From: Paramesorhizobium endophyticum
Lineage (GTDB): Bacteria; Pseudomonadota; Alphaproteobacteria; Rhizobiales; Rhizobiaceae
Direction of reading: 5' to 3'
NCBI RefSeq assembly: GCF_014640615.1
Contig: NZ_BMHH01000005.1
Span: 186,001-250,000, forward strand
Length of the DNA stretch: 64,000 bases
The notes beneath the pieces are model-generated. The model was not told the origin of the DNA. It saw only the letters and a list, made by a program, of their open reading frames with translations, and made no database searches. Of the stretch, positions 36,245 through 44,725 are shown one piece after another. Every line of letters starts with the position of its first letter. The first letter of the stretch is position 1. The translations under genes and the position numbers were made by a program.

Positions 36245-37107
36245 GCGCGACAGTCTTTTGCGATATCGTCTGCGAGCTTGGCGAAGGGCCGGGCTACGAT
36301 CCCCTGACCAACACGGTCTGGTGGTTCAACATTCTGGCGGGCCGGCTCATGGAAAAAAGCTGGCCGGATGGCGAGACGAAGGTTCATGACCTCGGCATGA
36401 AGGCGAGCGCGCTTGGCGTCATCGACGCGGAGCGGCAACTCGTCTGGACTGAGAACGGCCTCTATATTCGCGAGCGCAAGAGCGGCGCGATGACGCTGCA
36501 CAAACCCATCGAGGCCGACAATCCCGCCACCCGCTCGAACGATGCGCGCGTTCACCCCTCGGGCGCGTTCTGGCTGGGGACAATGGGCCGACGCGCCGAA
36601 GAAGGCGCGGGCTCGATCTGGTGGTATCGCGAAGGCGAGGTGCGCCAGCTTTTCACCGGCATCACCATCACCAATTCGATCTGTTTCTCTCCCGATGGGC
36701 GCGTCGCCTATTTCGCCGATACGCGGAAAAACATCATCTGGCGCGTCGATACCGATCCGGAAACCGGGCTTCCCATTGGCGAAAAGAGCCTATTCCATCA
36801 CCGGACGGAGGATGGCGGCATCGATGGCTCCGTGGTGGATGCCGATGGCGTCCTCTGGAATGCCTGCTGGGGCGCGGGCGCGGTGCATGCCTATTCGCCC
36901 GAGGGCAAGCTCATCCGCACCGTGACTGTCCCGGCCCGCCAACCCTCCTGCCCCGCCTTTGTCGGGCGGGATGCGCACCGGATGCTGGTCACTACCGCGT
37001 GGGAGGGCATGAGTGAAGCCGACCGCGCCGGGGATGGTAATGCGGGGCGGCCCCTGCTGCTCGATATTATGGTGAAGGGTGTGTTCGATCCGGCGGTGAG
37101 GCTTTAG
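36241..37107 (+). CDS. SMP-30/gluconolactonase-family sugar lactonase
   Basis: The 288-residue six-bladed beta-propeller enzyme carries the family metal ligands: the N-terminal glutamate in CELGEGPGYDP, the asparagine/aspartate in SNDARVHPSGAFWLGTM, N in ITNSICFSPDGR and D in GGIDGSVVDADG. It should open the lactone produced by the SDR gene. The start overlaps dgoA (ATGA). With the SDR, kinase and aldolase it forms a De Ley-Doudoroff-type path, except that no galactonate dehydratase is in the operon. Confidence 0.88.
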   Translation: MSATVFCDIVCELGEGPGYDPLTNTVWWFNILAGRLMEKSWPDGETKVHDLGMKASALGVIDAERQLVWTENGLYIRERKSGAMTLHKPIEADNPATRSNDARVHPSGAFWLGTMGRRAEEGAGSIWWYREGEVRQLFTGITITNSICFSPDGRVAYFADTRKNIIWRVDTDPETGLPIGEKSLFHHRTEDGGIDGSVVDADGVLWNACWGAGAVHAYSPEGKLIRTVTVPARQPSCPAFVGRDAHRMLVTTAWEGMSEADRAGDGNAGRPLLLDIMVKGVFDPAVRL

Positions 37108-37335
37108 AGCCGTTCATGTTTTGGTGGAATCAGCGCCAAGCGCCCTCGTGGTTCGAGGCGAATTCCCCCTTCGACAAGCTCAGGGTCCAATCGCATCACC
37201 ATGAGGGCTACCGAGCGCCGACGCCCCTTCACCCTCATCCTGAGGTGCTCGCGAAGCGAGCCTCGAAGGGCGAGGGTGAAGGGATCACGGTAGCAACAGT
37301 TTCCATCAAACCGTGAAATGCCTTAAAGCGGCCGA
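37105..37335. repeat. Composite repeat with TAGAGC-type ends
   Basis: The left end TTTAGAGCCGTTCATG, then TTTTGGTGGAATC, and the inverted right end TTTCCATCAAACCGTGAAAT enclose an inverted pair: CCCTCGTGGTTCGAGGC with CTCACCATGAGGG-like arms on one side and CCCTCATCCTGAGGTGCTCG with GCCTCGAAGG on the other. The left end overlaps the lactonase stop. Confidence 0.65.
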
Positions 37336-37531
37336 TGTTTTCCGGACCAGCCAAGCGCCCTCGTGGTTCGAGGCGAATTCCGCTGAGCTCCATTCGCACC
37401 TCACCATGAGGGCTACTGGAGCGCTATCTCTTGTTCTGAAACGCCGACGCCCCTTTCGCCCTCATCCTGAGGTGCTCGCGTGAGCCAAGCCTCGAAGACG
37501 GGGGTGGAAGGATCGCTGGCCAACCCTGCGC
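37336..37531. repeat. Second CCCTCGTGG/CCTGAGG repeat unit before pyrF
   Basis: A second copy of the inner unit (CCCTCGTGGTTCGAGGCGAA at about 37360, CCCTCATCCTGAGGTGCTCG at about 37459) fills the rest of the gap. A related unit is at 63523-63668. No gene is seen between 37108 and 37531. Confidence 0.6.
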
Positions 37532-38230
37532 TCAAGCTCCCGCCATCTCCGCCAAAATCGCCTGTGCAGCGGCTTTTCTATCGGGTGCAGCGATAATCGG
37601 GCGGGCGACGACGAGATGGCTGGCCCCGGCCTGCAGCGCTTCCGCGGGGGTCATGACGCGCTTCTGGTCGCCTTTCTCCGCGCCTGCGGGGCGGATGCCG
37701 GGCGTTACCAGCGCCATGTCCGGTCCAATCACACCGCGCACGGCGGCAGCCTCAAGCGCGGCGCAGACGATGCCGCCCATGCCCACCTCGCGGGCCTGCT
37801 CCGCCCGTTTCAAGACCAGCGCTTCGGGGTCGGCCACATAGCCGGCCTCGGCCAGATCCGCGCCATCCATGGATGTCAGCACCGTCACGCCCAGCAGGCA
37901 AAGATCGCTTCCCTTCGCCGCTTCCACCGCCGCGCGCATTGCCTTGGGATAGGCATGGAGCGTCAGCATCGACACGCCCATCCTGGCGATATTCTCGACG
38001 CCCTTGGCGACGGTGTTGTCGATATCGAGCAGTTTCATGTCGAGGAACACTTTTTTGCCCGAGCGAATCAGCTCGCCCGCCAGATCGAGCCCGCCAACGA
38101 AGGCAAGCTGATAGCCGATCTTGTAGAACGACACCGTGTCGCCCAAGGTCTCGATCACGGTTTCGGCTTCCTTCACCGTCGGCACATCGAGGCCGACGAT
38201 CAGCCGGTCGCGCATCGCATTCTCATCCAT
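37532..38230 (-). CDS. pyrF: Orotidine 5'-phosphate decarboxylase
   Basis: PyrF makes UMP from OMP. The protein (232 aa from ATG 38230) shows [16 protein letters not shown] at the start, the catalytic [10 protein letters not shown] (the lysine between aspartates), and [21 protein letters not shown] near the end. The open frame begins with a GTG at 38260, and other in-frame starts exist. The chosen ATG fits the family length and follows GCGGTGATTTCC. Confidence 0.95.
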   Translation of the reverse strand: MDENAMRDRLIVGLDVPTVKEAETVIETLGDTVSFYKIGYQLAFVGGLDLAGELIRSGKKVFLDMKLLDIDNTVAKGVENIARMGVSMLTLHAYPKAMRAAVEAAKGSDLCLLGVTVLTSMDGADLAEAGYVADPEALVLKRAEQAREVGMGGIVCAALEAAAVRGVIGPDMALVTPGIRPAGAEKGDQKRVMTPAEALQAGASHLVVARPIIAAPDRKAAAQAILAEMAGA

Positions 38231-38309
38231 GGAAATCACCGCTGAGTGTTTTGAATTCACTTACGCAATCCGCTGGGAAAACAGTTCCTTTTTTCCCGGA
38301 AAAACCGCT

Positions 38310-38900
38310 TCACACCTTTCCCTGGAATTGCTCTATCGGCTCCCAATCGCATAACAGCGCGCGGTCCGAAAGGCGGAAGGCGAAGATATTTCCACCGCCG
38401 GGCGGCTGGTCATGGTCGCGCGCAATCGCCTTGCCGCCGAGATAACACTTCAAAAGCGTGCCGACGCCGCCATGGCCGACGAACATCACCGGGCCGTCGC
38501 TCGCGTAGCGATCCAGCGCGGCATTGAAGGCATTGACGATGCGGGCCTGGGCATCCACCGCCCGCTCCCACCCCTGGAAGCTCAATTCAGGCTGGGCAAA
38601 AAAACGGTCCGCCGCCCTCTCGAACTCGGGCGGTGGAAGGAAGCCGGTCGAAGAGCGGTCGTTCTCGCCCATCATGGCGTCGATTTCGATCGGGCAGCAG
38701 GAATTTCGGGCGAGTATCTGCGCCGTTTCAATGGCTTTTTTCTCATCGCTGGAGAAGATGCGGGGGAGTCCGCGCACCCACGGCCTGCCAGTGATGGCCT
38801 CGATCCGCGCCTTTCCCAACTCGGACAGGCCCCATTGCGGAACGGGGATGGCGGGATCGATCACGATCTGCGGATGGGTGAGGTAGTAGCCGACCGTCAT
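38310..38900 (-). CDS. Histidine-phosphatase-superfamily protein with altered catalytic motif
   Basis: The 196-residue protein has the fold features of phosphoglycerate-mutase-like phosphatases: a start followed by WGLSELGKARIEAI, the arginine-less SSDEKKAIETAQ, and the late MFVGHGGVGTLLKC. However, the usual RHG catalytic triplet is replaced by LTHPQ in GYYLTHPQIVIDP. H may remain as nucleophile, but the arginine and glycine are gone, so activity is doubtful. It overlaps the FMN reductase gene by 4 bp (ATGA), so the pair is co-translated. Function unknown. Confidence 0.75.
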   Translation of the reverse strand: MTVGYYLTHPQIVIDPAIPVPQWGLSELGKARIEAITGRPWVRGLPRIFSSDEKKAIETAQILARNSCCPIEIDAMMGENDRSSTGFLPPPEFERAADRFFAQPELSFQGWERAVDAQARIVNAFNAALDRYASDGPVMFVGHGGVGTLLKCYLGGKAIARDHDQPPGGGNIFAFRLSDRALLCDWEPIEQFQGKV

Positions 38901-39481
38901 CGCGCGTAGGACGCCAGTTGGGCGTGCTCTATCAGCGCGCGGCAGACCTTCGCCATCATCTTGGCAGTGCGTTCGTCCTTCAACGAACCGTCTTCATCGA
39001 AGGCCTGCGAGGCATGGGCCACCGAGCATTGCTCGGTCAGTATCTGGACGCCGACATTCATCAGCACGGCGCGCAAATGATAGAGGCCCCTCATGCCGGC
39101 ATACTGGCCGTCCGAGGAAGAGCAAAGCCCCACGACCTTGCCCGCATAGGGCTTCAGCGCACGCTCGCCATCGCGGGAAATGCGGCTGACCCAGTCGATG
39201 GTATTTTTGAGGAGCGGCGGGATGGAGGCGTTATATTCGGGCGAGCAGATCATGAGCCCGTCATGGGCAGCGAAGAGGCGGCCGAGACGCATGGCGTTTT
39301 CGGGAATGCCGCTCTCCTTCTGCAAATCCTCGTCCATGATCGGCAGGGGATAATCGGCGAGCGAGATGCGCGTGACTTCCGCGCCCTCGCGCGCAAGCTC
39401 CTTGACGGCGGCATCCGCCGTGCGCCCGCTATAGGCGCCGGAGCGGATCGAACCGGCGAAAACGAGGATTCTGGGAGGCAT
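38897..39481 (-). CDS. NADPH-dependent FMN reductase-like flavoprotein
   Basis: The 194-residue flavodoxin-like protein has the FMN loop ILVFAGSIRSGAYSGR and the motif SPEYNASIPPLLKNTIDW typical of the NADPH-dependent FMN reductase/quinone reductase family. It probably reduces quinones, azo compounds or metals as a soluble dimer. It lies 17 bp after pmtA and overlaps the phosphatase-like gene. Confidence 0.87.
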   Translation of the reverse strand: MPPRILVFAGSIRSGAYSGRTADAAVKELAREGAEVTRISLADYPLPIMDEDLQKESGIPENAMRLGRLFAAHDGLMICSPEYNASIPPLLKNTIDWVSRISRDGERALKPYAGKVVGLCSSSDGQYAGMRGLYHLRAVLMNVGVQILTEQCSVAHASQAFDEDGSLKDERTAKMMAKVCRALIEHAQLASYAR

Positions 39482-39498
39482 TTTGTTTCAGAAGCCGG

Positions 39499-40098
39499 TT
39501 ATGCGTGGCCGCGCTTATAGACCCACAGCCGCGCCGGGGGAACGTTGCGGATGACGAAATCATAGGCGTTGACGGTGTAATTGCCCCGTCCGGCTGGAAT
39601 CGCCGGAAGCGGGCCATAGGTGATCTGGATGACCGGACGTCCCTCAGGAATGCGGCGGAGAAGATCTTCCAGAAGCGCCACGCGCTGCGGAACGGGGAAG
39701 TTCAGCAGCGGCACGGCGCAGACCACGCTGTCGAAGACCAGATCCTTATGCGCCCCGAGCGTGGTGTCGAGGTCGAAGGCGTCGCCCTGGATGATGTTGA
39801 CGCCGGGAAAATCCTGGCGCAGGCGGCGGGTGAAATCCTCCGAATATTCGACGCAATAGAGGTCTTTCGGCTTCACGCCGCGCTGGAGAATCGCCTTGGT
39901 GATGACGCCGGTGCCGGGGCCAAGCTCCAGCACCGGCAAGCCGGAATCGGGGTTGACGACGCTAGCCATGCGGCGCGCGGTGACGGAACTCGTCGGCAGG
40001 ATGGCTCCAACCGCCTTCGGCCCATCGATCCATCCCTTGAAGAATCGAATCTCCTCATCGAACTTCTCGGCCAGCTTCTTGCTGAATGGTCCTGCCAT
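39499..40098 (-). CDS. pmtA: Phosphatidylethanolamine N-methyltransferase
   Basis: PmtA makes phosphatidylcholine from phosphatidylethanolamine by three SAM-dependent methylations. The 199-residue soluble, membrane-associated enzyme is of the Sinorhizobium type: FFKGWIDGPKAVGAILPTS near the N-terminus, the SAM motif LELGPGTGVITKAIL, and a hydrophobic stretch around SVVCAVPLLNFPV. The dnaJ-pmtA neighbourhood is also seen in relatives. Host-associated Hyphomicrobiales rely on phosphatidylcholine for normal envelopes. Confidence 0.93.
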   Translation of the reverse strand: MAGPFSKKLAEKFDEEIRFFKGWIDGPKAVGAILPTSSVTARRMASVVNPDSGLPVLELGPGTGVITKAILQRGVKPKDLYCVEYSEDFTRRLRQDFPGVNIIQGDAFDLDTTLGAHKDLVFDSVVCAVPLLNFPVPQRVALLEDLLRRIPEGRPVIQITYGPLPAIPAGRGNYTVNAYDFVIRNVPPARLWVYKRGHA

Positions 40099-40181
40099 GG
40101 CGGCGCTCTCCCATGTCGTTATGGAGACGATTTATGACGCATCGCGGAGCAAAAGCAAAGCCTCGGCGAGAGGGACAATAG

Positions 40182-41315
40182 CTATTCGCTTATCCCCTCG
40201 AAGAACTCCTTCATCCGGGCAAAGAAGCCGCTCGATTGCGGGCTGTTATCCTTCGAGGAAATCTTTTCGAACTCCTCCAGCAGCTCACGCTGCCGCCGGG
40301 TCAGGTTCTGCGGCGTCTCGATATCGATCTGGATATAGAGATCGCCCATGGCCGGCTGGCGCAGGACCGGCATGCCCTTGCCCTTCAGGCGGAACTGCTT
40401 GCCGTTCTGCGTGCCGTCGGGGATTTTCACGCGCGTCTGGGTGCCGTCGAGGGTGGAAACCTCGAACTGGCCGCCAAGCGCCGCCGTGGTCATCGAGATC
40501 GGCACCTTGCAATAGAGATCGGCGCCGTCGCGCTGGAAGAACTCATGCGGCTTGACGGAAAGGAAGATGTAAAGATCGCCCGCCGGTCCGCCGCGCAGGC
40601 CCGCTTCGCCCTCGCCGGAAAGGCGGATGCGGGTGCCGTCTTCGATGCCGGCCGGGATATTGACCGAAAGCGAACGCTCCTGCGTGACCCGGCCCTGGCC
40701 GGCGCACTTTCCGCAAGGATCCTTGATGGTCTGGCCGCGTCCATTACACGAGGGGCAGGTGCGCTCGATGGAGAAGAACCCTTGAGCCGCCCGAACGCGC
40801 CCGGCGCCGCCGCACATCGCGCAGGTGGCGGGCTGGGTGCCGGGGCGCGCGCCGCTGCCCGAGCACTCCTCGCAAACGATTGACGTGGGCACCCGGATCT
40901 GCGCCGTCTTGCCCGAATAGGCTTCTTCCAGCGTGATTTCCATATTGTAGCGGAGATCGGCGCCGCGCTCACGGCCCGAGCCGCCACGGCGCTGGCGACC
41001 GCCGCCCATCATCTCGCCGAAGATATCCTCGAAGATATCGGCAAAGCCGCCGGCGGCGCCGAAGCCATGGGCCGCGCCGAAACCGTTGCCGTGCTCGAAG
41101 GCCGCGTGGCCGAAACGATCGTAGGCCGCGCGCTTCTGCGGGTCCTTCAGCGTCTCGTAAGCCTCGCCGATCTCCTTGAACTTGCGTTCCGCCTCGTGAT
41201 CTCCGGGGTTCTTGTCCGGATGATACTGCATGGCGAGCTTACGGAATGCGCTCTTCAGGGTCTTTTCGTCAACGCCTCTCTGGACGCCGAGTGTCTCGTA
41301 ATAGTCAGCTTTCAT
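40182..41315 (-). CDS. dnaJ: Chaperone protein DnaJ
   Basis: The 377-residue co-chaperone has a J-domain with HPD at residues 32-34, and a G/F-rich linker ([16 protein letters not shown]). Four CxxCxGxG zinc repeats follow ([32 protein letters not shown]), then the C-terminal substrate-binding domains. It stimulates DnaK ATPase. Unusually, dnaK is not adjacent but lies 10.9 kb away in the opposite orientation. Confidence 0.97.
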   Translation of the reverse strand: MKADYYETLGVQRGVDEKTLKSAFRKLAMQYHPDKNPGDHEAERKFKEIGEAYETLKDPQKRAAYDRFGHAAFEHGNGFGAAHGFGAAGGFADIFEDIFGEMMGGGRQRRGGSGRERGADLRYNMEITLEEAYSGKTAQIRVPTSIVCEECSGSGARPGTQPATCAMCGGAGRVRAAQGFFSIERTCPSCNGRGQTIKDPCGKCAGQGRVTQERSLSVNIPAGIEDGTRIRLSGEGEAGLRGGPAGDLYIFLSVKPHEFFQRDGADLYCKVPISMTTAALGGQFEVSTLDGTQTRVKIPDGTQNGKQFRLKGKGMPVLRQPAMGDLYIQIDIETPQNLTRRQRELLEEFEKISSKDNSPQSSGFFARMKEFFEGISE

Positions 41316-41766
41316 AAACCAGCCATCCCAACAGCAATATTCGTGCGGATACGAGTTCCACGTTTTTCGTTCCGGTTAAAAATGACGGATGCCAGGCATG
41401 CCGCCTGACCGCAATGCTCCAGCCCGCTATTTAGGCGCTCTCTTGCCCGAACGCCATAGCCAAACAGAAATTCTGCTGAGGTCTCTCTCCCGCAGATGGC
41501 GCACGAGGGCAGGCACGGTTAGAATGATAATAAAATTGCGATCAGATTTAAATATCGGCTATGTATCCATAGGTAAGATTAAAATATACTCTTATACGTA
41601 CAGTACATTATCTAAGATTTTATAGTAAGTGTGATTTCTTACTTAACTATAGTCTATAAATTACAACAGTTTAGCCCAGTTTTTATTTTTACATCAAGGA
41701 AATACATGGCAGCTTCCCGGCGCATCGACGCGAAATGGTTCCGTCGCAAGCTTGAGGATATGCATA
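41316..41766. other. A/T-rich noncoding gap between dnaJ and the small secreted protein
   Basis: No gene is seen. Between about 41520 and 41700 the DNA is much richer in A and T than its surroundings (for example TATACTCTTATACG and TTTTTATTTTTACATC). It probably holds the promoter of the rightward gene. I found no clear sigma-32 site for dnaJ. Confidence 0.4.
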
Positions 41767-42060
41767 ATGAAAACTTTCCTGCTTACTGTTGCCGCCCTGG
41801 CGCTGAGCGCCGGCATAGCCTTCGCCGAGAACCCCAATTTCGGTGACCCCGGTGACGGGCCGGATTATCCCGGGCAGCAGATCGATACGAACACCGGCAC
41901 AAACTACGATGCCGAGCCCGCTACCGATTATACGGCGACGAGCGATATTGGCCTTCGGACCGCTCCTTCCTCGGTCAGGGCGCCGGTCTATGTCCAGTCT
42001 CCCGCGAACAATCCCGCTGCCAACCGCTTCGGCGACGCCTCGCCGCAGGTCGGCCAGTGA
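41767..42060 (+). CDS. Small secreted protein of unknown function
   Basis: The 97-residue product starts with a clear signal peptide, MKTFLLTVAALALSAGIAFA, cleaved before ENPNF. The mature 77 residues are acidic and rich in N, P, D, T and G (GDPGDGPDYPGQQIDTNTGT), have no cysteine and look largely unstructured. The ATG at 41767 follows TTGAGGATATGCATA. A strong terminator follows, so it is a single-gene unit. I do not recognise a characterised family. Confidence 0.75.
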   Translation: MKTFLLTVAALALSAGIAFAENPNFGDPGDGPDYPGQQIDTNTGTNYDAEPATDYTATSDIGLRTAPSSVRAPVYVQSPANNPAANRFGDASPQVGQ

Positions 42061-42076
42061 TTGCTGATTACTCCTA

Positions 42077-42110
42077 AAGGGCGGCAAATTCCCCTTGCCG
42101 CCCTTATTTT
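42077..42110 (+). terminator. Rho-independent terminator after the small secreted protein gene
   Basis: AAGGGCGGCAA and TTGCCGCCCTT form a perfect 11-bp stem around a 7-base loop, followed by ATTTT. Confidence 0.85.
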
Positions 42111-42200
42111 GCGTTCCGTCCCCGCTTGCTAATCTAACTCATATGTGAAAATACTATTCACATAAGAAGAATGAGAATTGCGGGAGGAGGCGCGCACTTC

Positions 42201-43361
42201 ATGACCCTTGACACCGGACTGCCGCTTGACGGGCTGCTTGTCGTCGACATGAGCCAGTTTCTCTCCGGCCCCTATTGTTCGCTCCGGCTTCTGGATCTGG
42301 GCGCGCGGGTCATCAAGATCGAGCGGCCCGATGGCGGCGATCTCTCGCGCCGGCTCTATTTGAGCGACACGGAGATCGGCGGGGATTCCACCATTTTCCA
42401 CGCCATCAACCGGGCCAAGGAGAGCCTGGCGATCGACCTCAAAAACCCGCAGGACATGGCGGCGCTGCGCAAGCTCCTGCAGCGGGCGGATGTGCTTATC
42501 CAGAATTTCCGGCCCGGCGTCATCGAGCGCCTCGGCCTCGATTATGGGGCGGTGAGCCAGATCAACTCCCGGCTCGTCTATGCCTCGATCAGCGGCTATG
42601 GCGAGGAAGGCCCGTGGGTGAAGCGTCCGGGGCAGGATTTGCTGGCGCAATCGCGCTCCGGTGTGATGTGGCTCAATGGCGACGAAGGCCAGGGACCGGT
42701 GCCGTTCGGCCTCGCCATTGCCGACATGCTGGCGGGGGCGGCGGCGGCGCAGGGGATTCTGGCTGCCTTGGTTCGCCGTGGTATTTCCGGCAAGGGATCG
42801 CATGTCGAAACGAGCCTGCTCGAAGCGCTCATCGATTTCCAGTTCGAGGTGCTGACGACGCATCTCAATGACGGGGGGCGCCTGCCGAAGCGCTCCGGCT
42901 TCAGGAGCGCGCATGCCTATCTCGCGGCGCCCTATGGCGTCTATCCGGCCGCGGACGGCTATCTCGCCATCGCCATGACCCCGATCCCGAAGCTCGCCGA
43001 CCTCATCGAAATGGAGGAACTTGCGCCCTACCGCGACGATCCGAAGAGCTGGTTCACCGCGCGCGACGAGATCAAGCAGATGATCGCAGCGAAAATCGCG
43101 ACGAAGACAATCGGCGAATGGCTCGCCATTCTCGAGCCCGCCGACATCTGGTGCGCCAAGGTGCTCGATTGGAACGAGTTGCTGGAAAGCGACGGCTTCA
43201 AGGTGCTCGACATGCTGCAGCAGGTGGAGCGGGAGGATGACGTTTCCATCCTCACCACCCGCTCGCCGCTCCGGATCAATGGCGTGCGGCCCAATTTCAC
43301 CCGCGCGGCCCCGAAGATCGGCGAGCAGAGCGCGGCCATAAGGGAGGAGTTCGGGCTATGA
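42201..43361 (+). CDS. CaiB/BaiF-family (class III) CoA-transferase
   Basis: The 386-residue protein shows the family N-terminus LLVVDMSQFLSGPYCSLRLLDLGARVIKIERPDGGD and the acidic active-site region near QDLLAQSRSGVMW. The second half contains YLAAPYGVYPAADGYLAIAM. Class III enzymes move CoA between acids. The substrate is unknown. The ATG at 42201 follows GGGAGGAGG. The stop overlaps the next gene (ATGA), which encodes a solute-binding-like protein, an unusual partner. Confidence 0.88.
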   Translation: MTLDTGLPLDGLLVVDMSQFLSGPYCSLRLLDLGARVIKIERPDGGDLSRRLYLSDTEIGGDSTIFHAINRAKESLAIDLKNPQDMAALRKLLQRADVLIQNFRPGVIERLGLDYGAVSQINSRLVYASISGYGEEGPWVKRPGQDLLAQSRSGVMWLNGDEGQGPVPFGLAIADMLAGAAAAQGILAALVRRGISGKGSHVETSLLEALIDFQFEVLTTHLNDGGRLPKRSGFRSAHAYLAAPYGVYPAADGYLAIAMTPIPKLADLIEMEELAPYRDDPKSWFTARDEIKQMIAAKIATKTIGEWLAILEPADIWCAKVLDWNELLESDGFKVLDMLQQVEREDDVSILTTRSPLRINGVRPNFTRAAPKIGEQSAAIREEFGL

Positions 43362-44497
43362 GCGGCGTTACCCTCAAGGGCATGACCTGGAGCCATCCGC
43401 GCGGTTATGACCCCATGCTTGCCTGTTCCCGCCTGTGGCTGGAAAAGACCGGCGTCAAGATCGAATGGGACAAGCGCTCGCTGCAGGATTTCGAGAGCTT
43501 TCCGGTGGAGGAACTGGCGAGAGCCTATGACCTCATCGTCATCGACCATCCCCATGTCGGCCAGATCACGGACGAGAAATGCCTGGCGCCGCTCGATACA
43601 ACCGGGCGCGAGGAGGAACTGGCGGCGCTGTCAAAGGGGAGCGTGGGAAAGTCCTTCCCGAGCTACCATTGGCAGGGGCGCCAGTGGGCCTTTCCCATCG
43701 ACGCGGCGACGCAGGTGCAAGCCTGGCGGCCGGATCGCCTTGCCGCCGCGCCGGTCCGGTGGAACGAGGTGCTGGAGTTGGCGCGCGAGGGTCAGGTGCT
43801 GCTGCCGCTGCGCCCGCCACATTCGCTGATGAGCTTCTTCACGCTGAGCGGTAATCTCGGAACACCTTGCGCCAATGACGGGCCGGGCGATCTCATCAGC
43901 CTCGAAGCGGGGGGCACGGTTTTCGAAATGCTGCGCGAGATCGCGGCGCTGGTCGATCCCGCCTGTTTCGGCATGGACCCCATCGCAGTGCTGGAGGAAA
44001 TGGCGAAACCGGATGCGCGTTTCGTCTGCTCGCCGCTGATCTATGGCTATGTCAACTACGCCGTGCCGGGCTTTCGCCCGACCACCATCCGCTTCACCAA
44101 CATCCCCGCCGCAGGCAGTAACGGGCCGGAGGGGTCTGCGCTCGGGGGGACCGGCATCGCCGTCTCCGCCTTCTCGAAGCACCAGAGCGAGGCCATCGAT
44201 TTCGCCTATTGGATTGCAAGCGGCGATGTCCAGCGCGGGCGCTATGCGCAGGCGGGCGGACAGCCCGGACATGCGGAAGCCTGGGAGGACAAGGCCGTCA
44301 ACGCCGCAACGAGCGATTTCTACGCCGCCACCCGCGCCACGCTCGAGGGCGCATGGCTTCGCCCGCGTCACGACGGCTACATGGCCTTCCAGCAGGCGGC
44401 TTCCGACCGGCTCAATGAAGGGCTCCTGCAAGGGGAAAAGTCCGAGGCCGTGATCGCCGATCTCAACCGGCTTTTTGCCGCGAGCTTCAAGACTTGA
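43358..44497 (+). CDS. Solute-binding-protein-like protein without a signal peptide
   Basis: The 379-residue protein resembles family-1 extracellular solute-binding proteins: TWSHPRGYDPMLACSRLW, DLIVIDHPHVGQI, WAFPIDAATQVQAWRPD, and a C-terminal NRLFAASF. However, the N-terminus (MSGVTLKGMTWSHPRG) has no hydrophobic signal, so it should stay in the cytoplasm. It is translationally coupled to the CoA-transferase through an ATGA overlap, and no permease or ATPase follows it. It may present or sense the substrate of the transferase; this is inference. Confidence 0.7.
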   Translation: MSGVTLKGMTWSHPRGYDPMLACSRLWLEKTGVKIEWDKRSLQDFESFPVEELARAYDLIVIDHPHVGQITDEKCLAPLDTTGREEELAALSKGSVGKSFPSYHWQGRQWAFPIDAATQVQAWRPDRLAAAPVRWNEVLELAREGQVLLPLRPPHSLMSFFTLSGNLGTPCANDGPGDLISLEAGGTVFEMLREIAALVDPACFGMDPIAVLEEMAKPDARFVCSPLIYGYVNYAVPGFRPTTIRFTNIPAAGSNGPEGSALGGTGIAVSAFSKHQSEAIDFAYWIASGDVQRGRYAQAGGQPGHAEAWEDKAVNAATSDFYAATRATLEGAWLRPRHDGYMAFQQAASDRLNEGLLQGEKSEAVIADLNRLFAASFKT

Positions 44498-44725
44498 GGC
44501 GCTTCCTGGCGCGCGCGGGCCGTCAAAATCCCTGACCTTCGATCCCAAAATCTCCGGAACCAAAAGGATTCTGAAAGATTTCAATGGGACGCTTCGCTTG
44601 CCGGGCGTGTGATTTCCGCATCACGCTCCCGACACAGGATGTCAGTAGGATGGGGTCAGAGGCACTTCCCTTTTGTCCGTATCAATGGTTCTTCTCCAGC
44701 CTGACTGGAACAAAGAGGGTACGAC

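Noticed and set aside
41316-41420. ECF-type (GGAAC-CGTT) promoter before dnaJ
   Set aside because: A GGAAC and a CGTA occur on the minus strand, but the spacing is 15 and the -10 word is imperfect.
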